A stretch of DNA of 64,000 nucleotides from Pilatotrama ljubarskyi. Lineage: Eukaryota; Basidiomycota; Agaricomycetes; Polyporales; Polyporaceae. Positions 1-12,602 of the stretch are shown here, piece after piece. Each line of letters opens with the position of its first letter. Positions within the stretch are counted from its first letter, which is position 1. Location of the stretch: positions 174,678 to 238,677 of the forward strand of contig MU277720.1 of NCBI GenBank assembly GCA_022385805.1. The letters are read 5' to 3'. The notes beneath the pieces were generated by a model. It was not told the DNA's origin, ran no database searches, and saw only the letters and a list, made by a program, of their open reading frames with translations. The position numbers and the translations under genes were made by a program.

Positions 1-3000
1 GCGGCAGAGACAGTCCCACCCACCGCCGCCGCGACCGACTCCGTCCAGGACGCACATCAACTTCTTGCTGCATATCCTTTTGGCTCAGCAACTCCTGCCA
101 CCCACGGTAAACGTAACTGCTCTCGGGCAGACTGTATGCTCACGAATTCACCCACAGTCGCACGACACTTGAGCAACCTCTCGATCTCGGCCGCTCCGCC
201 ATCGTACACACAACCATATGCCTCCGCGCCCGCTCAGCCAAACCATCATTCCCGGTACCCTCAGTACTCGGAGTACTCGCGAGAGTTTGCGCATATACTC
301 AACCCTGCTCCTTCGGAAATCGGTGGTGCGTATTGGGAGAGCACGCGGAATCAGGCCGTCTACCATTTGGCGGGTCAAGGACCGTAAGTACTCCGCCTTG
401 TGTCGTCTTGCTCGTCCCAATCACCAACCAGCAGCAGTGTGTATCCTGAGTATCAAGCACCTCCACAATGGCCCCCGTCTCAGTCTCGCCACTCCGCGTA
501 TCAGACCAACGCATTCGCTCAGTCCGTGATTAACCATACTTCGCCATCTGCGTCATATCCGACGCCTCCACCTCCGGGCATCTCCTCGTCCTCGTCCTCA
601 CTGGCGGGTGCTCTTGGTCCACCTCCTTCGAAGCCGGCGAGGCAGACATATCAGCCTCAAGACTCACCTGCGTTCTTCAACAACTTCCTCACCCAGACGC
701 CCGCTCAGCCACCGCGCCCTGCTCCTCAACCTCCGAAGCCACCGCAACACTCAGACTCATACCATGCTCCTGACCCCGTAAGATCGCATTCTCAGCAAGC
801 ATATCGGAGCCCACCGCCACCAAGACCTCCCCCTCAACAGGTTCCTCACAGCGCGCCGACGGCGATGTACCAAGCTTCTCCGCGAGTGCTTGCGTCTCCT
901 CAACCGACATACAGAAACTCGCAGGTGGAGCGAGCGCCTACTCGGCAGACTGTTAGGCATTCACACAGCTATGTGCCCCCGTTGGAAGCCGCTCCTCAGC
1001 ACTCTCAGTCTCAGCCGGTGCGGTCCCCGCCAGTGCCGCCACAGACTGTAGCCCAGCTTCCCGTGTATGCCCGGCATCTGACCCAGTCGCAGTCACATCA
1101 GCCTCTGGAGCCTCAGCCCGTTCCTGAGGTTGGGAGCCCTGATCCTCTCGCGGTCTCAAAGCCTAGTCCAGAGGTGCTGAAGACCCCACGGAAGCGCAAG
1201 CATGAGCAGTATCTCGAGTCTCCGAGCATTAAGCGCGTCCAGATCGCCGATCCCAATCTCCCCATCCCGAGTGTGCGCGCTCAGCAGACTCCGCCACACC
1301 AGAGGAAGATCGTTGAGGTAGTAATCACGACGCCTCCGAAGCATCGTAAGAACTCTGTGCTGACCGTCCAACCCAAGAAGTCGGGCGCATATGTGGAGGT
1401 TCCCCCGCTCCCCAGGGCATATCAAACTCCCGTCTCGCAGAGAAGGGAGAAGCCGGAGGTCGTCATCACTACTACCACTATGGGTAAGACCAGGGTCAAG
1501 AAGATGGACGAGGATGACGACCTCGGAGGCTTTGGCTCGGACGTGGATGGTAGTCCGATGGCTCATAGGCGTGGAGTAATGGCAAGTGGAAAGTCATCAG
1601 GACGGAGAGATGAGAGAGGTGCGTAGTTACGCATATATATGCGCGTTTCAAGTATTCAAGCTCTACGAATAGCTCCTATCGAGAAGCTCACCACTCTGCT
1701 GGAGGATATCTTCGAAGCGGAGGATGGTTTGCCTCCTGACTTTGAGCCTCAGGATCTACCAGTGGAGTGGTTCTCGCCGCTCACCACTCCCGGGTCTCAA
1801 CCACACCTACATCCCAACCTCATCCGGAAACTTACCACGCATATCACCAAGGTGTCACGCCCCAGCAAGCGTCAGCGCATCAACTCGCGCGACGCGAGTG
1901 GCGCAGCCCCTGGCACGCCCCGGTACAGGTGCCGCATGGCGGACGTTGACACAGCGACCTTGTCCCGCATCTTGAAGATGCTTGAGCGGAGCGTTCGCGC
2001 TGGCGAGGAACTGGACCCTTTCAAGTCATCTGGCACTGCCGGTGTGCCTTTATCGAAGGGTGGCAAAGGCAAGAAGGCTGCGAACGGGAAGAAGGCGCAA
2101 GCGGAGGGTAGGCGCTCGAAGTCGCAGTCTCCGGCGGAGCCAGGTGAAGGGGAAAGCATGGACGTAGACGGGCCGCCGGCGGAGCAGCCGGCAACTGAAC
2201 AGGACATGGACGCTCTGATGCGGACCCTCGAGATTGCGCGGGATAGTGTGTTGGCTGCAGATTGTTGTGTCGCGCTTCTAGGGAGCGACCGCTTGCCTAA
2301 GCAGGTACGAATGTTGTATAAGACTCGCAGTTTCCTCCTTCGGCTGACATGCTTGTGAAGTTGTACTCGGAAGAGCTCATCACAGCATGCCTCGCCACTG
2401 TCAAGAATCAGCTCACGAAGATCTTGTACCCGTTTGTTGAGGCCTCGCCGGCAGATTCGCAAACCTCTGTGCTCTTGCGACAACTCATGCAGCTATCGTC
2501 GTCCCCCGACAGTGTTCAGCGTCGGCTGCTTAGCGAGATCTTCCAGGCCATCTCATCGGTATTGCCTAGGATCAATGACCTGATCTGCGCGGACTCGATG
2601 GCGATGAGCGAGAGCATCATCATCCAGGCGGTGTATATCGCTATTGGGCCGTTTTTCGTCGTGGAGGCCGAGGGTGAGAGTAAGGGTAAGAAGTCTGGAG
2701 GAGGCTCAGGCGTTCTGGCGGGCCTGGGCGGGAGTGCCATGCGGGGCCTGAGGTTGGATGCATTGTCGCTTATTCGGAGTGTAAGAATCTGTGATTGAGC
2801 GCAAATCCTGCATGCTGATAGGGAGGAAACAGATCTTCGCAAACCACGAAGACCAGCGGCCTTGGATCATCGAAGAGATTCTTTCCTCGTTGATCAAGCT
2901 ATCGGACACGAAGCAACGAGCAGGCCAATTCCGGTACGTCCTCAAGCCATCTATTACAGATCGCGTCAGCTCACCCAAGGCTAGACTGCGGGACGGACGG

Positions 3001-6000
3001 TCCATCCGCACCGTGTCTGCGCTGCTCATGCAGCTGGTCCAAACATCCGCACACGACGTTCGTGTCGAGGCCCAGGCGATCCGCAAAGCGCGAGAGCAGG
3101 CTCTTGCGCTTCGCAGACAGGAGAGCTACCAGGACAAACCCAAGGAGTCGTGGCTGGACGAGCATGACATGGAAGAGATTCAATTGTATGCGTCTGGGTT
3201 GGAGTCAGCGACGAAGGCAGCGAAGACCATCGTCATCTTCTTGACGCAAAGGTGAGCGTCATTCAAGGACACGTCGGTGGGGTGCAACTCTGACACTGAG
3301 CAGGTCGGGCAAGACGAAGGTGACGAAGAACTCGAATGAAGCAGAGTATCGTGCTATCTTCGACAACCTGATTTCGGACCTACTCGCCGTCCTGTTCTGG
3401 CCTGAGTGGCCCGCAGCTAGTTTGATACTGAGTATCATATGCAAGTTCATGGTGCGTCGCTCAGCGTCCGAGCGCTCTGTTGGCCAGATTGACGAAATGT
3501 GCGTGCAGGTTTCCTCTCTGGACGACGTGAAGTCTGCACAAAACGACAACAATGCGGTGAAGACGCTAGCTTTGGACCATCTTGGCGTTATAGCTTCCCA
3601 TTTGCGAACCAGCATGCTTAAGTTCAAGCGCGACTCCGAAGACTCAGCTTTGTGCCCGTTAGACGAGGTATGCCCCCGCCTGTATCGCAGAATACGATAG
3701 ATTGACCATATATGCGCTTAGATCTTGAGTTCTCTAGATACCGCCAAGCTCGAGCGACTCGTCGATGCTCACCAAGAGCTTCAATGTCATTTGTGCAAGC
3801 GATCATCGGAGGACCAGGCGTTTGATGTGAGTCCTCAGCTATGCCTTCAACAGCAGGCACTTATCCCATCATCAGAGCGCTAGGGAGCTCACTGCCGTTC
3901 TCTGGGGCCACGAGCTCGCGCTAGTACTACAGCACTGCGAAGGGATGCTATCGGGCGACGAGGAGATGGACTCAAAAGCTGATCGCAAGAGTGTGAAGTC
4001 GCTCGCCCTCAAGCTCAAGGCAGCTATGCGAAGCATCTGGGATGATGCTTCCAGTGATGTTTTCGACATTGGGTATGGCCGTAAATGCGCTTTTTCCTCA
4101 GATCATTTGTTTAATTGACCGTATTAGGAGCTCGCACGAGGAAGTGGCCAGGATAGACAGGCTTTCGGAGGAGATCGGAACCTGCCAGAGTCTACGCAAC
4201 TCCTTCCAGCCCATCCTGACCGTTGTGCTGCAAGCTCTGGATGCGCCTCCAGTCTTCATGCGCACGAAGGCCCTCAAGGCGCTTGGCCAGATCGTCACGA
4301 GCGATCCCAGTATCCTCTCTGCTGTTAGTTCTCTCTTTCAAAGCTAGGAAATATGGATACTAATGATCGAGTATCCAGCCCAACGTTAGACGAGGGATCG
4401 AGACTCATCTCCTTGACAGCTCTCCTGCCGTACGAGACGCCGCCGTTGAGCTCATCGGCAAGTACATCGTCGATTCGCCCAAGTTTGCAGCCGACTACTA
4501 CCAGAAGATCGCCGATCGTATCGCAGACACCGGCCTTGGCGTTCGGAAGAGAGTGATCAAGCTCTTGAAATCCTACTACAACGCCACGGAGGACAGAGCG
4601 ACGCGCATCGACGTCTGCACCCGCATCGTCCTCCGCATGCTGGATGAGGACGATACGGTCAAGGACCTGGCAATCAAGACGATCGAGGAGCTCTGGTTCA
4701 TGAATCCGGCCTCAGTACCGAAGGCAAATGCTTCCTCTCAGGACAAGTCGGAACTCCTCACGAAGGTGGCGATCATCATGGGCGTTGCTGCCCAGTTCAG
4801 GGACCGGCAATCGCCTCTAGAGGATCTCCTCCATCGGATCATGGCAGACAAGGAAGAGAACGATAGGACTGCGCTACACCAGCGTTATGTCGAGGTTTGC
4901 GAGACTTTGATCGACGGACTGGTAGATGCATCAGACTTGCCTGGCTTCGTGAGTGAAGAAGCTGCGATTGCGACATACGCCTGCTCACCGCCAAACAGAC
5001 TGTTTTGAACTGTGTCCAGACCATCTACTTGTTCACTTCTGCGTACCCGGCCGTGCTCTCCGGGTCGAATGCGGCGACGCTACTCCCTTACTTGAAGAAT
5101 GCCACGACGGTGAGCCCTTTTTGAATGTGACAAGATGCAGCGACTGACTAGATCTCCCACCAGCCTGAAGAGCAAACTACCTCCGACTACTTGCTGCGCA
5201 TTTTCCGGGCTTCGATACCGCATATGCCTAAGACTGCCGCGAAGTTCGGTCAGGAACTGCAATTGGCGCTCCAACCGATGATCCTCAAGCCTTCCACTGC
5301 GGCTGGAGTTCAAGTATGCAATGATTGGTCCCCGTTCAGTGATAGTACTTATAGCGTGCGTTCCAGGGCTTGCAAGAGACCGTGGCGTGCATGTGTGCTA
5401 CTGTGCACCACATCACGCACAATTTTGATCGCATCGTCGGCCTTTTGCGCTCCTGCAATGGTGTGTTAGATGAGTCTACCCTCTATTATACCAGTACTGA
5501 GTATATGCGCTTCAGCTCGTCTTCAGCAAGCTATCAAGAAACCTTCTAGCCAGACCCTCGCCGCTGCTGAGCAGCGCGCTCTTTCTATCCTGCTCTTCAT
5601 CACTTCCCTTCTTTGCGAACATTGCAACTTTGATCGTCTCAGAATAGAGCAAGACAGTGCGTCCCTGATCGTGATGTGGCCTTGACACTATTGGTACTGA
5701 TGGACTCTAGAATTCAAGGCCGACATAGACAAGATCACTCAAGTCAGTCTCTACGTGTTGTGAATCAAAGTTCGTCTAACAATCCCTCCAGGGCTCCGTG
5801 AATGAACACGTCTATCTCTGTCTGCTGAAACTGTACGAGAAGTATGAGGACAGCGGCCTGAGGGGCAGGATTCTTCAGTGCTTGGGTATGTCGTTCGGTC
5901 CGGTGTCTTGTTTCCGACACTGACCTCGCTTAAGGCTTCCTATTTCGTGCACAGCCTGCCTTGATGACGGCAGAGCCTTCCGCCAAGATTATGGACGCGA

Positions 6001-7539
6001 TTTTTGCATCTCCGCAGGAGGAGGCCAGGGGTCGACTGCTCAAGATTCTGCAGGATTTCTTGATGTCCGAGGCAGGCAAGCATGCCGCGAATGAGAAAGG
6101 TAGGATCCAGTTACCGTTGTGGCTGCCAAGGCTTACGTCCATAGCAGCAACTGCAGGTCCGAAGGGCAAATTGACTTCCGGCAAGGTCAACATGGAGGAG
6201 CTCATTGGCAACACCGAGGGGTTCGCAGATTCGGGGTACGTATCGTAGCTTGCTGCAATTCAGGTTACCCCTGACCATCTCGTCATAGGGTCAGCTCCGC
6301 TATCGTCCAGCGCTATTTGGACAAGATCTTGGATGCAGCGTTGTCCCAAACCGCACAGATCCAAGCAGCAGCCGTCGACATCCTCACGTTTACCATCAAG
6401 CAGGGTTTGGCTCACCCGCTGCAGGTGCGTCCGTGCTTTGCTGTTCACAATGCAGGCTCTGAGTAGTACTTCCGTAGTCGTTCCCCGTGATCGTTGCCCT
6501 TGAGACAAGCTCAAACCCTCACTTGAGCTCGCGGGCCAGTGCGCTCCACGCGATCCTACACTCTAAGCACACGTCGCTTTTGAATGCTCGCTTCGTGAAT
6601 AGCGCTCGGGCCTCCTTTGACTATCAGAAGCGGGTGGATCCAGGAGCAGTCAAGGGCTATCGGATGACACCTTGTCCTACCGCGGTGCTCCAGCGGTGGT
6701 ATTCGCTTGCCCGAGAGAAGCGTGCGACGAGACAGGATTTCCTTCGTGCCCTTGTGAAGGTGTTCGACGTTGAGCTCGGCAAATCTTCCCAGGTATGTGA
6801 AGTATGCCCCTGGTGCGCCTGACGATTCTGACATACTTCTCAGGACGATGTCGACTTCACGCGCTACATGGCAGAGAACTTCGCCTCGTTCGAGTACAAG
6901 ACGCAGGAGGAGCCGCTGACGGTCGTCAAATCGCTGACGGCTGTCTTATCGACCGCGGGGATGCAGCTGGTCGAGACACTGTCTCCGTCGCACTTGCTCA
7001 CGCAGCTGCATGCTTCGACCGCTCCCCAGGCAGTCAAGCAAGACGTGCCAATGGCCGAAGCCGCTGCCATCGTCGAGGCACCCCAGCGGCTCCTGCCGCC
7101 AGCAGCTGCCCCCTCCCCCGTCGGCATCCAGGACCTCGGGCTAATGCGGAGCTCGGTGATCGTCGCTATGATCATGCTGCTGAAGGCACACCTGAAGACC
7201 CTTTATGGGATCTCTGAGGAGTTGGTCGATATCGTTCATTCACCTAGCATGCTGCTAACCCGGGTTGCAGAAAATGCTCGAAGTTTGTTATTGGGAAGAA
7301 GAGCGCAGTGGGAGACAGGCCTGCGACGCGAAAGCATGAACGGCCGTTGTCGTGGGAAAGGCTCCCGTTCGCGACGACTCCCATGCTTACGAGTGAAGAC
7401 GTCACTGCTCAGTCGAGAAGGGTGAGTATTAAAGAGGTGTGTCTCGCTGTTCGCTACTGACGTGGCGCCTTAGTTCCTGGAGATTTGGAGTGAAGATGGG
7501 GTTGCCGCCGAGCCCGAAGACGACATGGTCATGGCATGA
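1..7539 (+). CDS. SCC2: Cohesin loading factor SCC2/MIS4/NIPBL (5' end outside window)
   Basis: HEAT-repeat subunit of the Scc2-Scc4 complex that loads cohesin onto chromosomes in the nucleus. Splicing 25 short GT-AG introns by eye (107-156, 384-437, 1619-1672, 2305-2360, 2781-2832, 2934-2984, 3252-3303, 3452-3508, 3668-3721, 3827-3875, 4073-4127, 4324-4378, 4949-4998, 5110-5163, 5314-5366, 5461-5515, 5657-5710, 5743-5791, 5886-5934, 6100-6147, 6236-6288, 6425-6477, 6793-6843, 7221-7270, 7422-7473) gives one frame of about 2,070 residues. It opens with a Pro/Gln/Ser-rich disordered region (to about 1600). The HEAT core follows, with the family segment [18 protein letters not shown] near 4400-4470. 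The C-terminal Nipped-B type domain includes [19 protein letters not shown] (about 6620-6670). The frame is open at base 1 with no ATG before the first intron, so the N-terminus lies upstream. Stop TGA at 7537-7539. Identity rests on recognised family motifs. Confidence 0.93.
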
Positions 7540-7762
7540 CCGTGAACTTTGCTGTGTGCGACGCAAGTGCTACCGTAAATTATACTCTCTCCAATTTTTC
7601 TAGGTCATTGTGTGTGCTGTGCTCATCGGACTTTGCTGTCGCCATCACCAACTGTATGTAGCTTTCTAGTACTATGCTACGTCGTACACAATAATTAGTA
7701 GAACAAGATACAAGCTCGACACGTCTGTCCATGTATATGCGTGCAGGCAACCATCACTACCA

Positions 7763-9072
7763 TCAAGAACTACTGGCAGCAGTGTCCGCCGATTCTGGAG
7801 GTTCCGGACGTCGGACCTGGCCGTCCTCAAAGACGACTGGCCCCTTGGGCATCTCACCTATGACAGCCTTTGCGTCGTCGTCCAAGGCAGGCTCGTCCTC
7901 GAACTTCCAGTCCAGATCTCCGCCATACGGCTTCGGGAGATCCTTGGGATCAATCAGGGTGCGCAGGGTGGGTCCGGGGTCCTTGCCGAGGACGTGCACT
8001 TTGCGACGCGTTCCCTCATCGAACCATGGCTGTTGACCATGAGTAGGGCTGTAGAGCCGGCACGTCATGCACGCAGATAACACACCTTGATCCAGTTCCA
8101 CACGGTGGGGAAGAAGGAAGGCGAGTTGACGACGGCGATCGTGCTGAGCGTCTCGGGATAGTTCGCCGTGGCGAGCGCGGACGCCTCCTGGAGATGGGAG
8201 CGGAGGGACCAGAGGGTAGGGAGGGAGACCTGCTCGAGGTCGATGATGGTGGTGACGGAGCTGACTGGAGTCGGCTGCGTGGGGTGAGGCAGATGCGTGC
8301 AGAGACGTAGTACGAAGCGGGTCATGGCTTCGTAAAGGGCGACGCTAGAGGAGAAGGGCGGAGGCCGTGTGTGAGCCGCACATGTCTTACGAACAAGTGA
8401 TGATGGGCGGGGGCAGAAGCACGGCTCACATGCGCTGGTAGCGACGTGCTGGCGGGGTGGAGAAGAGTTCCTTCTGCTGGGGACCGGTGAGGGAGGCCAA
8501 CCGGTAGACGTACACGGGTAGGCCGTTCTATAGCGGACGGCGCACGTAAGTGGCACTGCGATATAGGGACAGGCACGCGGCGAGTAAGTGCGCGGGGTGC
8601 AGCGAGACCGCCGTACCTTGTCTCTGCGGCCGGTCCAGCGAGGATAGAAGCGACGCGCGCTCTCGAACTCGTCCGCAGGGAACGTGGCGTAGAGAACATC
8701 GACGTTGTGCTTCTTGCGCCAAGCCTCGGCGTCGGCAAACTGCTTCATGGCCTTGTGGGGGTCGAAGCGGCGGGCACGCAGGAACCGCCTTGGAGGCACG
8801 CGTGCGTCAGATTAGGGTGCGCGGAGGCTGAGACAGGGCGAGGCGGGCGAAAGGGGCACGCACAACAAGGTTGGCTCATCGTGGGTCGGGTGTGGTCTGT
8901 CTGGCGAGTAGAGCTGTGCCTTGACGAGGATGTCCTTGAAGACGTTGAAGGCGGCCTGCTGGTCCTGGGTGAGGTGGTGGAGATGGCCTGAGGTGACGTC
9001 GGGGTCGATGCGCTCGCCCTTGAACGTCTTGATCTGTTCGTCTGTGCTGGCGGTGAGCGAGAACGCAGACAT
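7763..9072 (-). CDS. Sec14-like CRAL-TRIO lipid-binding protein
   Basis: Probable phosphatidylinositol/lipid transfer protein of the Sec14 family, acting in the cytosol or at membranes. The start is MSAFSLTAS at 9072. A CRAL-TRIO N-terminal helix region follows, spliced across an intron to give TLLRFLRARRFDPHKAM, a hallmark of the family. The lipid-binding lobe comes next: DLEQVSLPTLWSLR, then an ANYPETLSTIAVVNSP segment matching the conserved YPE and NAP/NSP positions, and FFPTVWNWIKPWFDEGTRRK. The C-terminal tail is acidic and ends ESADTAASSS. Three or four short introns break the frame. The gene is convergent with SCC2 (223 bp apart) and divergent from the Ypd1-like gene. The family is clear; the ligand and the exact orthologue are not. 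Confidence 0.88.
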
Positions 9073-9438
9073 CGTGGACTGCGTTGTGTGGGATGAGCTC
9101 GACGGCTGTGGCGGACGACGCGAGAGTGCGAGCAGGAAGCCCGATTAGGCGACGGCAATCGATCCATTATCTAATCTGGCGAGATGCCGAGTCGACGCCT
9201 TGCTTACTCGGTAACAAAGCGGGTAAGTCGGCTGCTAACCGGGGAAGGACCCACTTATTATAACGCATAGCATTTACTAGTGTAATGTCATCATCGACGC
9301 CGCTTACATAGACAAAGTGCGCTGGCTCTCCTCGGCTTCAATCTAAACCAGCCTCAGCCGTAGATTGATTTGATAATTCGTCTCTCTATCTCCCTCTCCT
9401 CCTCATCCGCGTCCTCTCGCCATCCCCCCTCGAGTCCC
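9073..9438. promoter_or_regulatory. Shared divergent promoter region, Sec14-like / Ypd1-like genes
   Basis: A 366 bp intergenic segment lies between two divergent start codons, so it must hold both promoters. A weak AT-rich patch (ttattataacg near 9257) is the only TATA-like sequence. No long reading frame or repeat is visible. Confidence 0.45.
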
Positions 9439-10266
9439 ATGTCGCCCACAAAGACCGCCGTCTCAGAACTCGTAAAGTCCAGCGAGCGCGAGCTTTCCGC
9501 AAAGCCCCGCTCGCCCTCGCCCCAACATCCAGATTCCCGGGCCCCGTCTCTCGCGCCTCCCTCGCCAAAGTCCTCCGCTGCTCGTCTCGCATCGCCCAGA
9601 CCAGATTCGTCTTCCAAAGCCGCACCTACATCCGAAAAGTCTCCCGCTCCTCCTGCCCCTGCACCAGCAACTTCCATCCCCGCAAGCTCTCAGTCCGATG
9701 ATGCAGATGACGAAGAGGTCCGTCGTGCTCGCAGCTCTTCTACGCGTCCGCCGATCGTCCCTACTCACTGTGCCTGTTACCTCGTAGATCGACCAAGAGA
9801 ACATCATCGACCTCGATACCTTCAACCAAATTCTTGATCTCGACGAAGACGACACCCATGACTTCTCTCTCGGCATGGCCGAAGCCTACTTCACCCAGGC
9901 CAGCAACACGTTTGTGGACATGGACGAAGCCTTGTACGTCTTCGCCTCCGCCCTCTCCCTGCACAGATACTGAACTGCCCCGTCCTCCCCGATAGCGCCA
10001 AGAAGGACCTCACGAAGCTCTCGTCCCTCGGCCACTTCCTCAAGGGCTCGTCCGCCGCCCTCGGCGTCTCTGCAGTCCAGGCCTCCTGCGAACACATCCA
10101 GCACTACGGCGCTCTCCGAGACGAAGAGACCGGCACGGATCTCACCCCAGAAGACGCGCTCGCTAAGATCGGCCCGCTGCTCAAACGCGTCAAGCGCGAG
10201 TACGCCGTCGCGGAGAAGTGGCTGAAGAACTGGTACAAGGAGCACGCGATACCCGCCGAGGTCTGA
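9439..10266 (+). CDS. YPD1: Ypd1-like histidine phosphotransfer (HPt) protein
   Basis: Relays phosphate from hybrid histidine kinases to response regulators in the fungal HOG/SLN1-type phosphorelay. The chosen start is ATG 9439 (MSPTKTAVSEL). A Ser/Pro-rich N-terminal extension of about 90 residues is followed by the HPt four-helix bundle: DEEIDQENIIDLDTFNQIL, then FSLGMAEAYFTQASNTF, then the active-site motif HFLKGSSAALGV, whose His is the predicted phospho-acceptor. The tail RVKREYAVAEKWLKNWY completes the bundle. Introns are 9718-9787 and 9934-9995. The low-complexity extension is longer than in yeast Ypd1 (167 aa). The upstream in-frame residues before ATG 9439 lack an ATG. The symbol follows the single-HPt family and is not proven orthology. 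Confidence 0.9.
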
Positions 10267-12602
10267 TCCAGCTCTGGCTGGTCCGCTGGGCAGCTCTCGG
10301 GGGTCGTGCAGGGTGCGCTGGAGCGCCGCTGCTGCTCAGGGAGGTGAGGCGTTGTTGTCGTGTGCCCTGCGTTATCCCATCGTTGCTCGCCCCTTCCCGG
10401 TGCGCCTGGGTGGTGGGTGGACGACGTTAGGGACGCTCCGCTTCCGCAGACACGCAAAGACCATCATCGTCACGGGTATCGGAGATCGGACGGATACGAG
10501 CGGTGGACGAAGAGGGCATCATCATCATGTAGTCGTGTATGTTATATGGAGTGTCGTCACGCTTCGAGAGGTGTAAGTACTGTATGACCCCGCGCAGGCA
10601 TCCGCGAGATTCCCGTCGCGATATCTCTGTCCTGTGGTCGCAGACTTCGCGCTATCCACTGGCCATGCTCTCTTTTCTCTTGTGTCCTTCTCCATGATGT
10701 CACGCACAGTGCATGCATGTCCCTCGCGAATCGCCTGGACGATCTCAGCTGCGTAAGTATGGCAGCCTCGTTCGGGAACATGAGCGGGTGGGAAGTTGTG
10801 CTGTCAACATGTGCGCACGATTGGCGGCCGGTGGCGCCGTAATGCGGGCTGTCTGCTGCTCGTTTTTATGTGGACTCAGCAGATGCCGTACGTTCGGAAG
10901 GAGACATCAGTGGTGAGTAAGTAAAGCTGAATTCCGCCAAATTCACAGTCCCAGTAAGCGCCCGGGTGTGAGGTCACTCCAGTCACAAGTGGTGACGCTC
11001 GCGCTCGCGCTCGAGCTCGCGCGCGGCGCGGCCGCGCGGACGCGTCGTGCACCATGATTGCGCACGCGAGACTGCCGCGCGAAGGCCATACAATGCGAAC
11101 GGGGTAGTATATCCTCACTTCATAGCAGAATGAACGTCTTTTCATAGCAATCGTACTGATATGTCTGCAGGATATTGTCAGGCTATGAGTAATTAGTACT
11201 CCAGACATGGAATACCTCCTATAAATGGTAGCTGAAGGCCCTCCAAATAATCAGAGCAGTTGACATGCATATTTTGAATGTGCTGCTATGAGATAGAGAG
11301 CCCGTGCGCCCTCGCGAAGGGAGCGCGCGAAGAGAGTGACTCTCGCGCGCTGGGAGGGTGCGGGACTGTAAATTGACGCCTTGGACTGTGAATTTTCAGG
11401 CTGTCCGGCGCCTTACTCTGCGAGATTCACAGTCCCTAGACGCCGAACATACAGTCCCGCAGGGGCGCGTTCACAGTCCGGACGGTGCTGATGAAAGAGC
11501 GTGATAAGGCGAGATAGGAGGCAAGGAGGAGCGTGACAAGACGCGCGCGAGCCTCTCGCGGCCTCTAAGCGCCCGCGCGACCCCGCGCGCGGGTCCACTG
11601 CGGGCAGGCCGCCCGAGCTGATTGCCGGGACTGTAAACCCGGGACTGTGAATCTGCACGGCATCAAAAAAAGTCGCGCACAATTTGGCAGGTCCCTCTGC
11701 GAGATTTGAGGGGGCCGTAAGTACCAGGCTTCGTTATGGCGTTGCCCCGGAGGTATGTCGTGACGCAACCCTATCTTTGGGGCCGCTCTAGGGATGCCTC
11801 GAGACCGCCGCGTCATGCTCACATGTCCCAGAAGTGGTGATCAGAGTTCAATAGCACTAGTAAGCGGTGGTCCCTGCCTATTGCGCAGATGGTATGTCCC
11901 CTCCCGGCCTTTCCGAGTCGCCCAAGCTAGCACTGGGCCGCATTGCGGCTCTGGAGGTAAGTAGTCGTACAGTAGTAGACGTTCAGCCCCAGTGCATGCG
12001 CGGATTGCTCCGGTGAATGGAATAGCAAATAACGTGTTGAGACACCGCTAGGGTGGACCTGGCTGTCTTTGGCTGTAACTGTCCTGAAGACGGAACGGAA
12101 TGTCGCAATGTGCCGCGCAGGATCCTAGGATATCGAAACCACCTAGTACTGGCCGTGACACGAGCGGTCACATCTTGCGCCGCAAGGGCGAGCCCCCCAG
12201 TTGCTCTAACTTCACCACACGGCTGGGACAAAAAATGCTTCCGCGCCGAAGCGGAGGCGTTGCGATTTGTCCTGTGTGTTTCACCTTGAGGATGTGCATG
12301 GAGAAAGGGATCAAGGAGGCTGAGTGAGCTGAGGTCGCGCGACTTGCGGCCGGGATGGGGTCACGGGCGCCAAAGAGTACGGAGCGCCTGCTGGCACTGC
12401 ATCTTTCCAGAGACGAGTACTCGGAGGAGCCAATACTCGTCCCCGCATATCGACCTCCTCTCCCGATTACGATCGCCCGACGTTGCTCGGCGACCCGGCT
12501 TTGCAAAAGAATAAAAGCACGAGGCTGGCATGGCCATGGCCTCCCACCCGACCTCCCCTGTCATCCCAGACCGTACGCGCGCCTTTCTCTCGTGTGCTCG
12601 CT
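10267..12602. other. 2.3 kb gene-free stretch between Ypd1-like and DUG2
   Basis: No reading frame here has family motifs or coherent splicing. It holds a CG-rich alternating purine/pyrimidine patch near 10,998-11,045, the GACTGTRAA motif cluster annotated separately, and the presumed DUG2 promoter with an AATAAAA-like box near 12,508. It may also contain an unrecognised non-coding RNA or a degraded repeat. Confidence 0.5.
10940..11652. repeat. Cluster of GACTGTRAA / TTYACAGTC motifs in both orientations
   Basis: The core GACTGTRAA or its reverse complement recurs about eight times: near 10,943 (ttcacagtccc), 11,364 (gggactgtaaa), 11,384 (ggactgtgaat), 11,425 (attcacagtccc), 11,449 (variant catacagtccc), 11,471 (ttcacagtccgg), 11,629 (gggactgtaaac) and 11,641 (gggactgtgaatc). 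Several lie head to head, so the DNA could form hairpins. This resembles sub-terminal repeats of a DNA transposon or a clustered protein-binding site. No transposase is attached. Confidence 0.6.

Noticed and set aside
148..420. Minus-strand ORF opposite the SCC2 N-terminal exon
   Set aside because: Shadow of a Pro/Ser-rich coding exon with correct splice sites on the plus strand.
11891..11957. Short exon MSPPGLSESPKLALGRIAAL followed by GTAAGT
   Set aside because: No second exon in phase and no homology; 20 codons in a GC-rich region can arise by chance.
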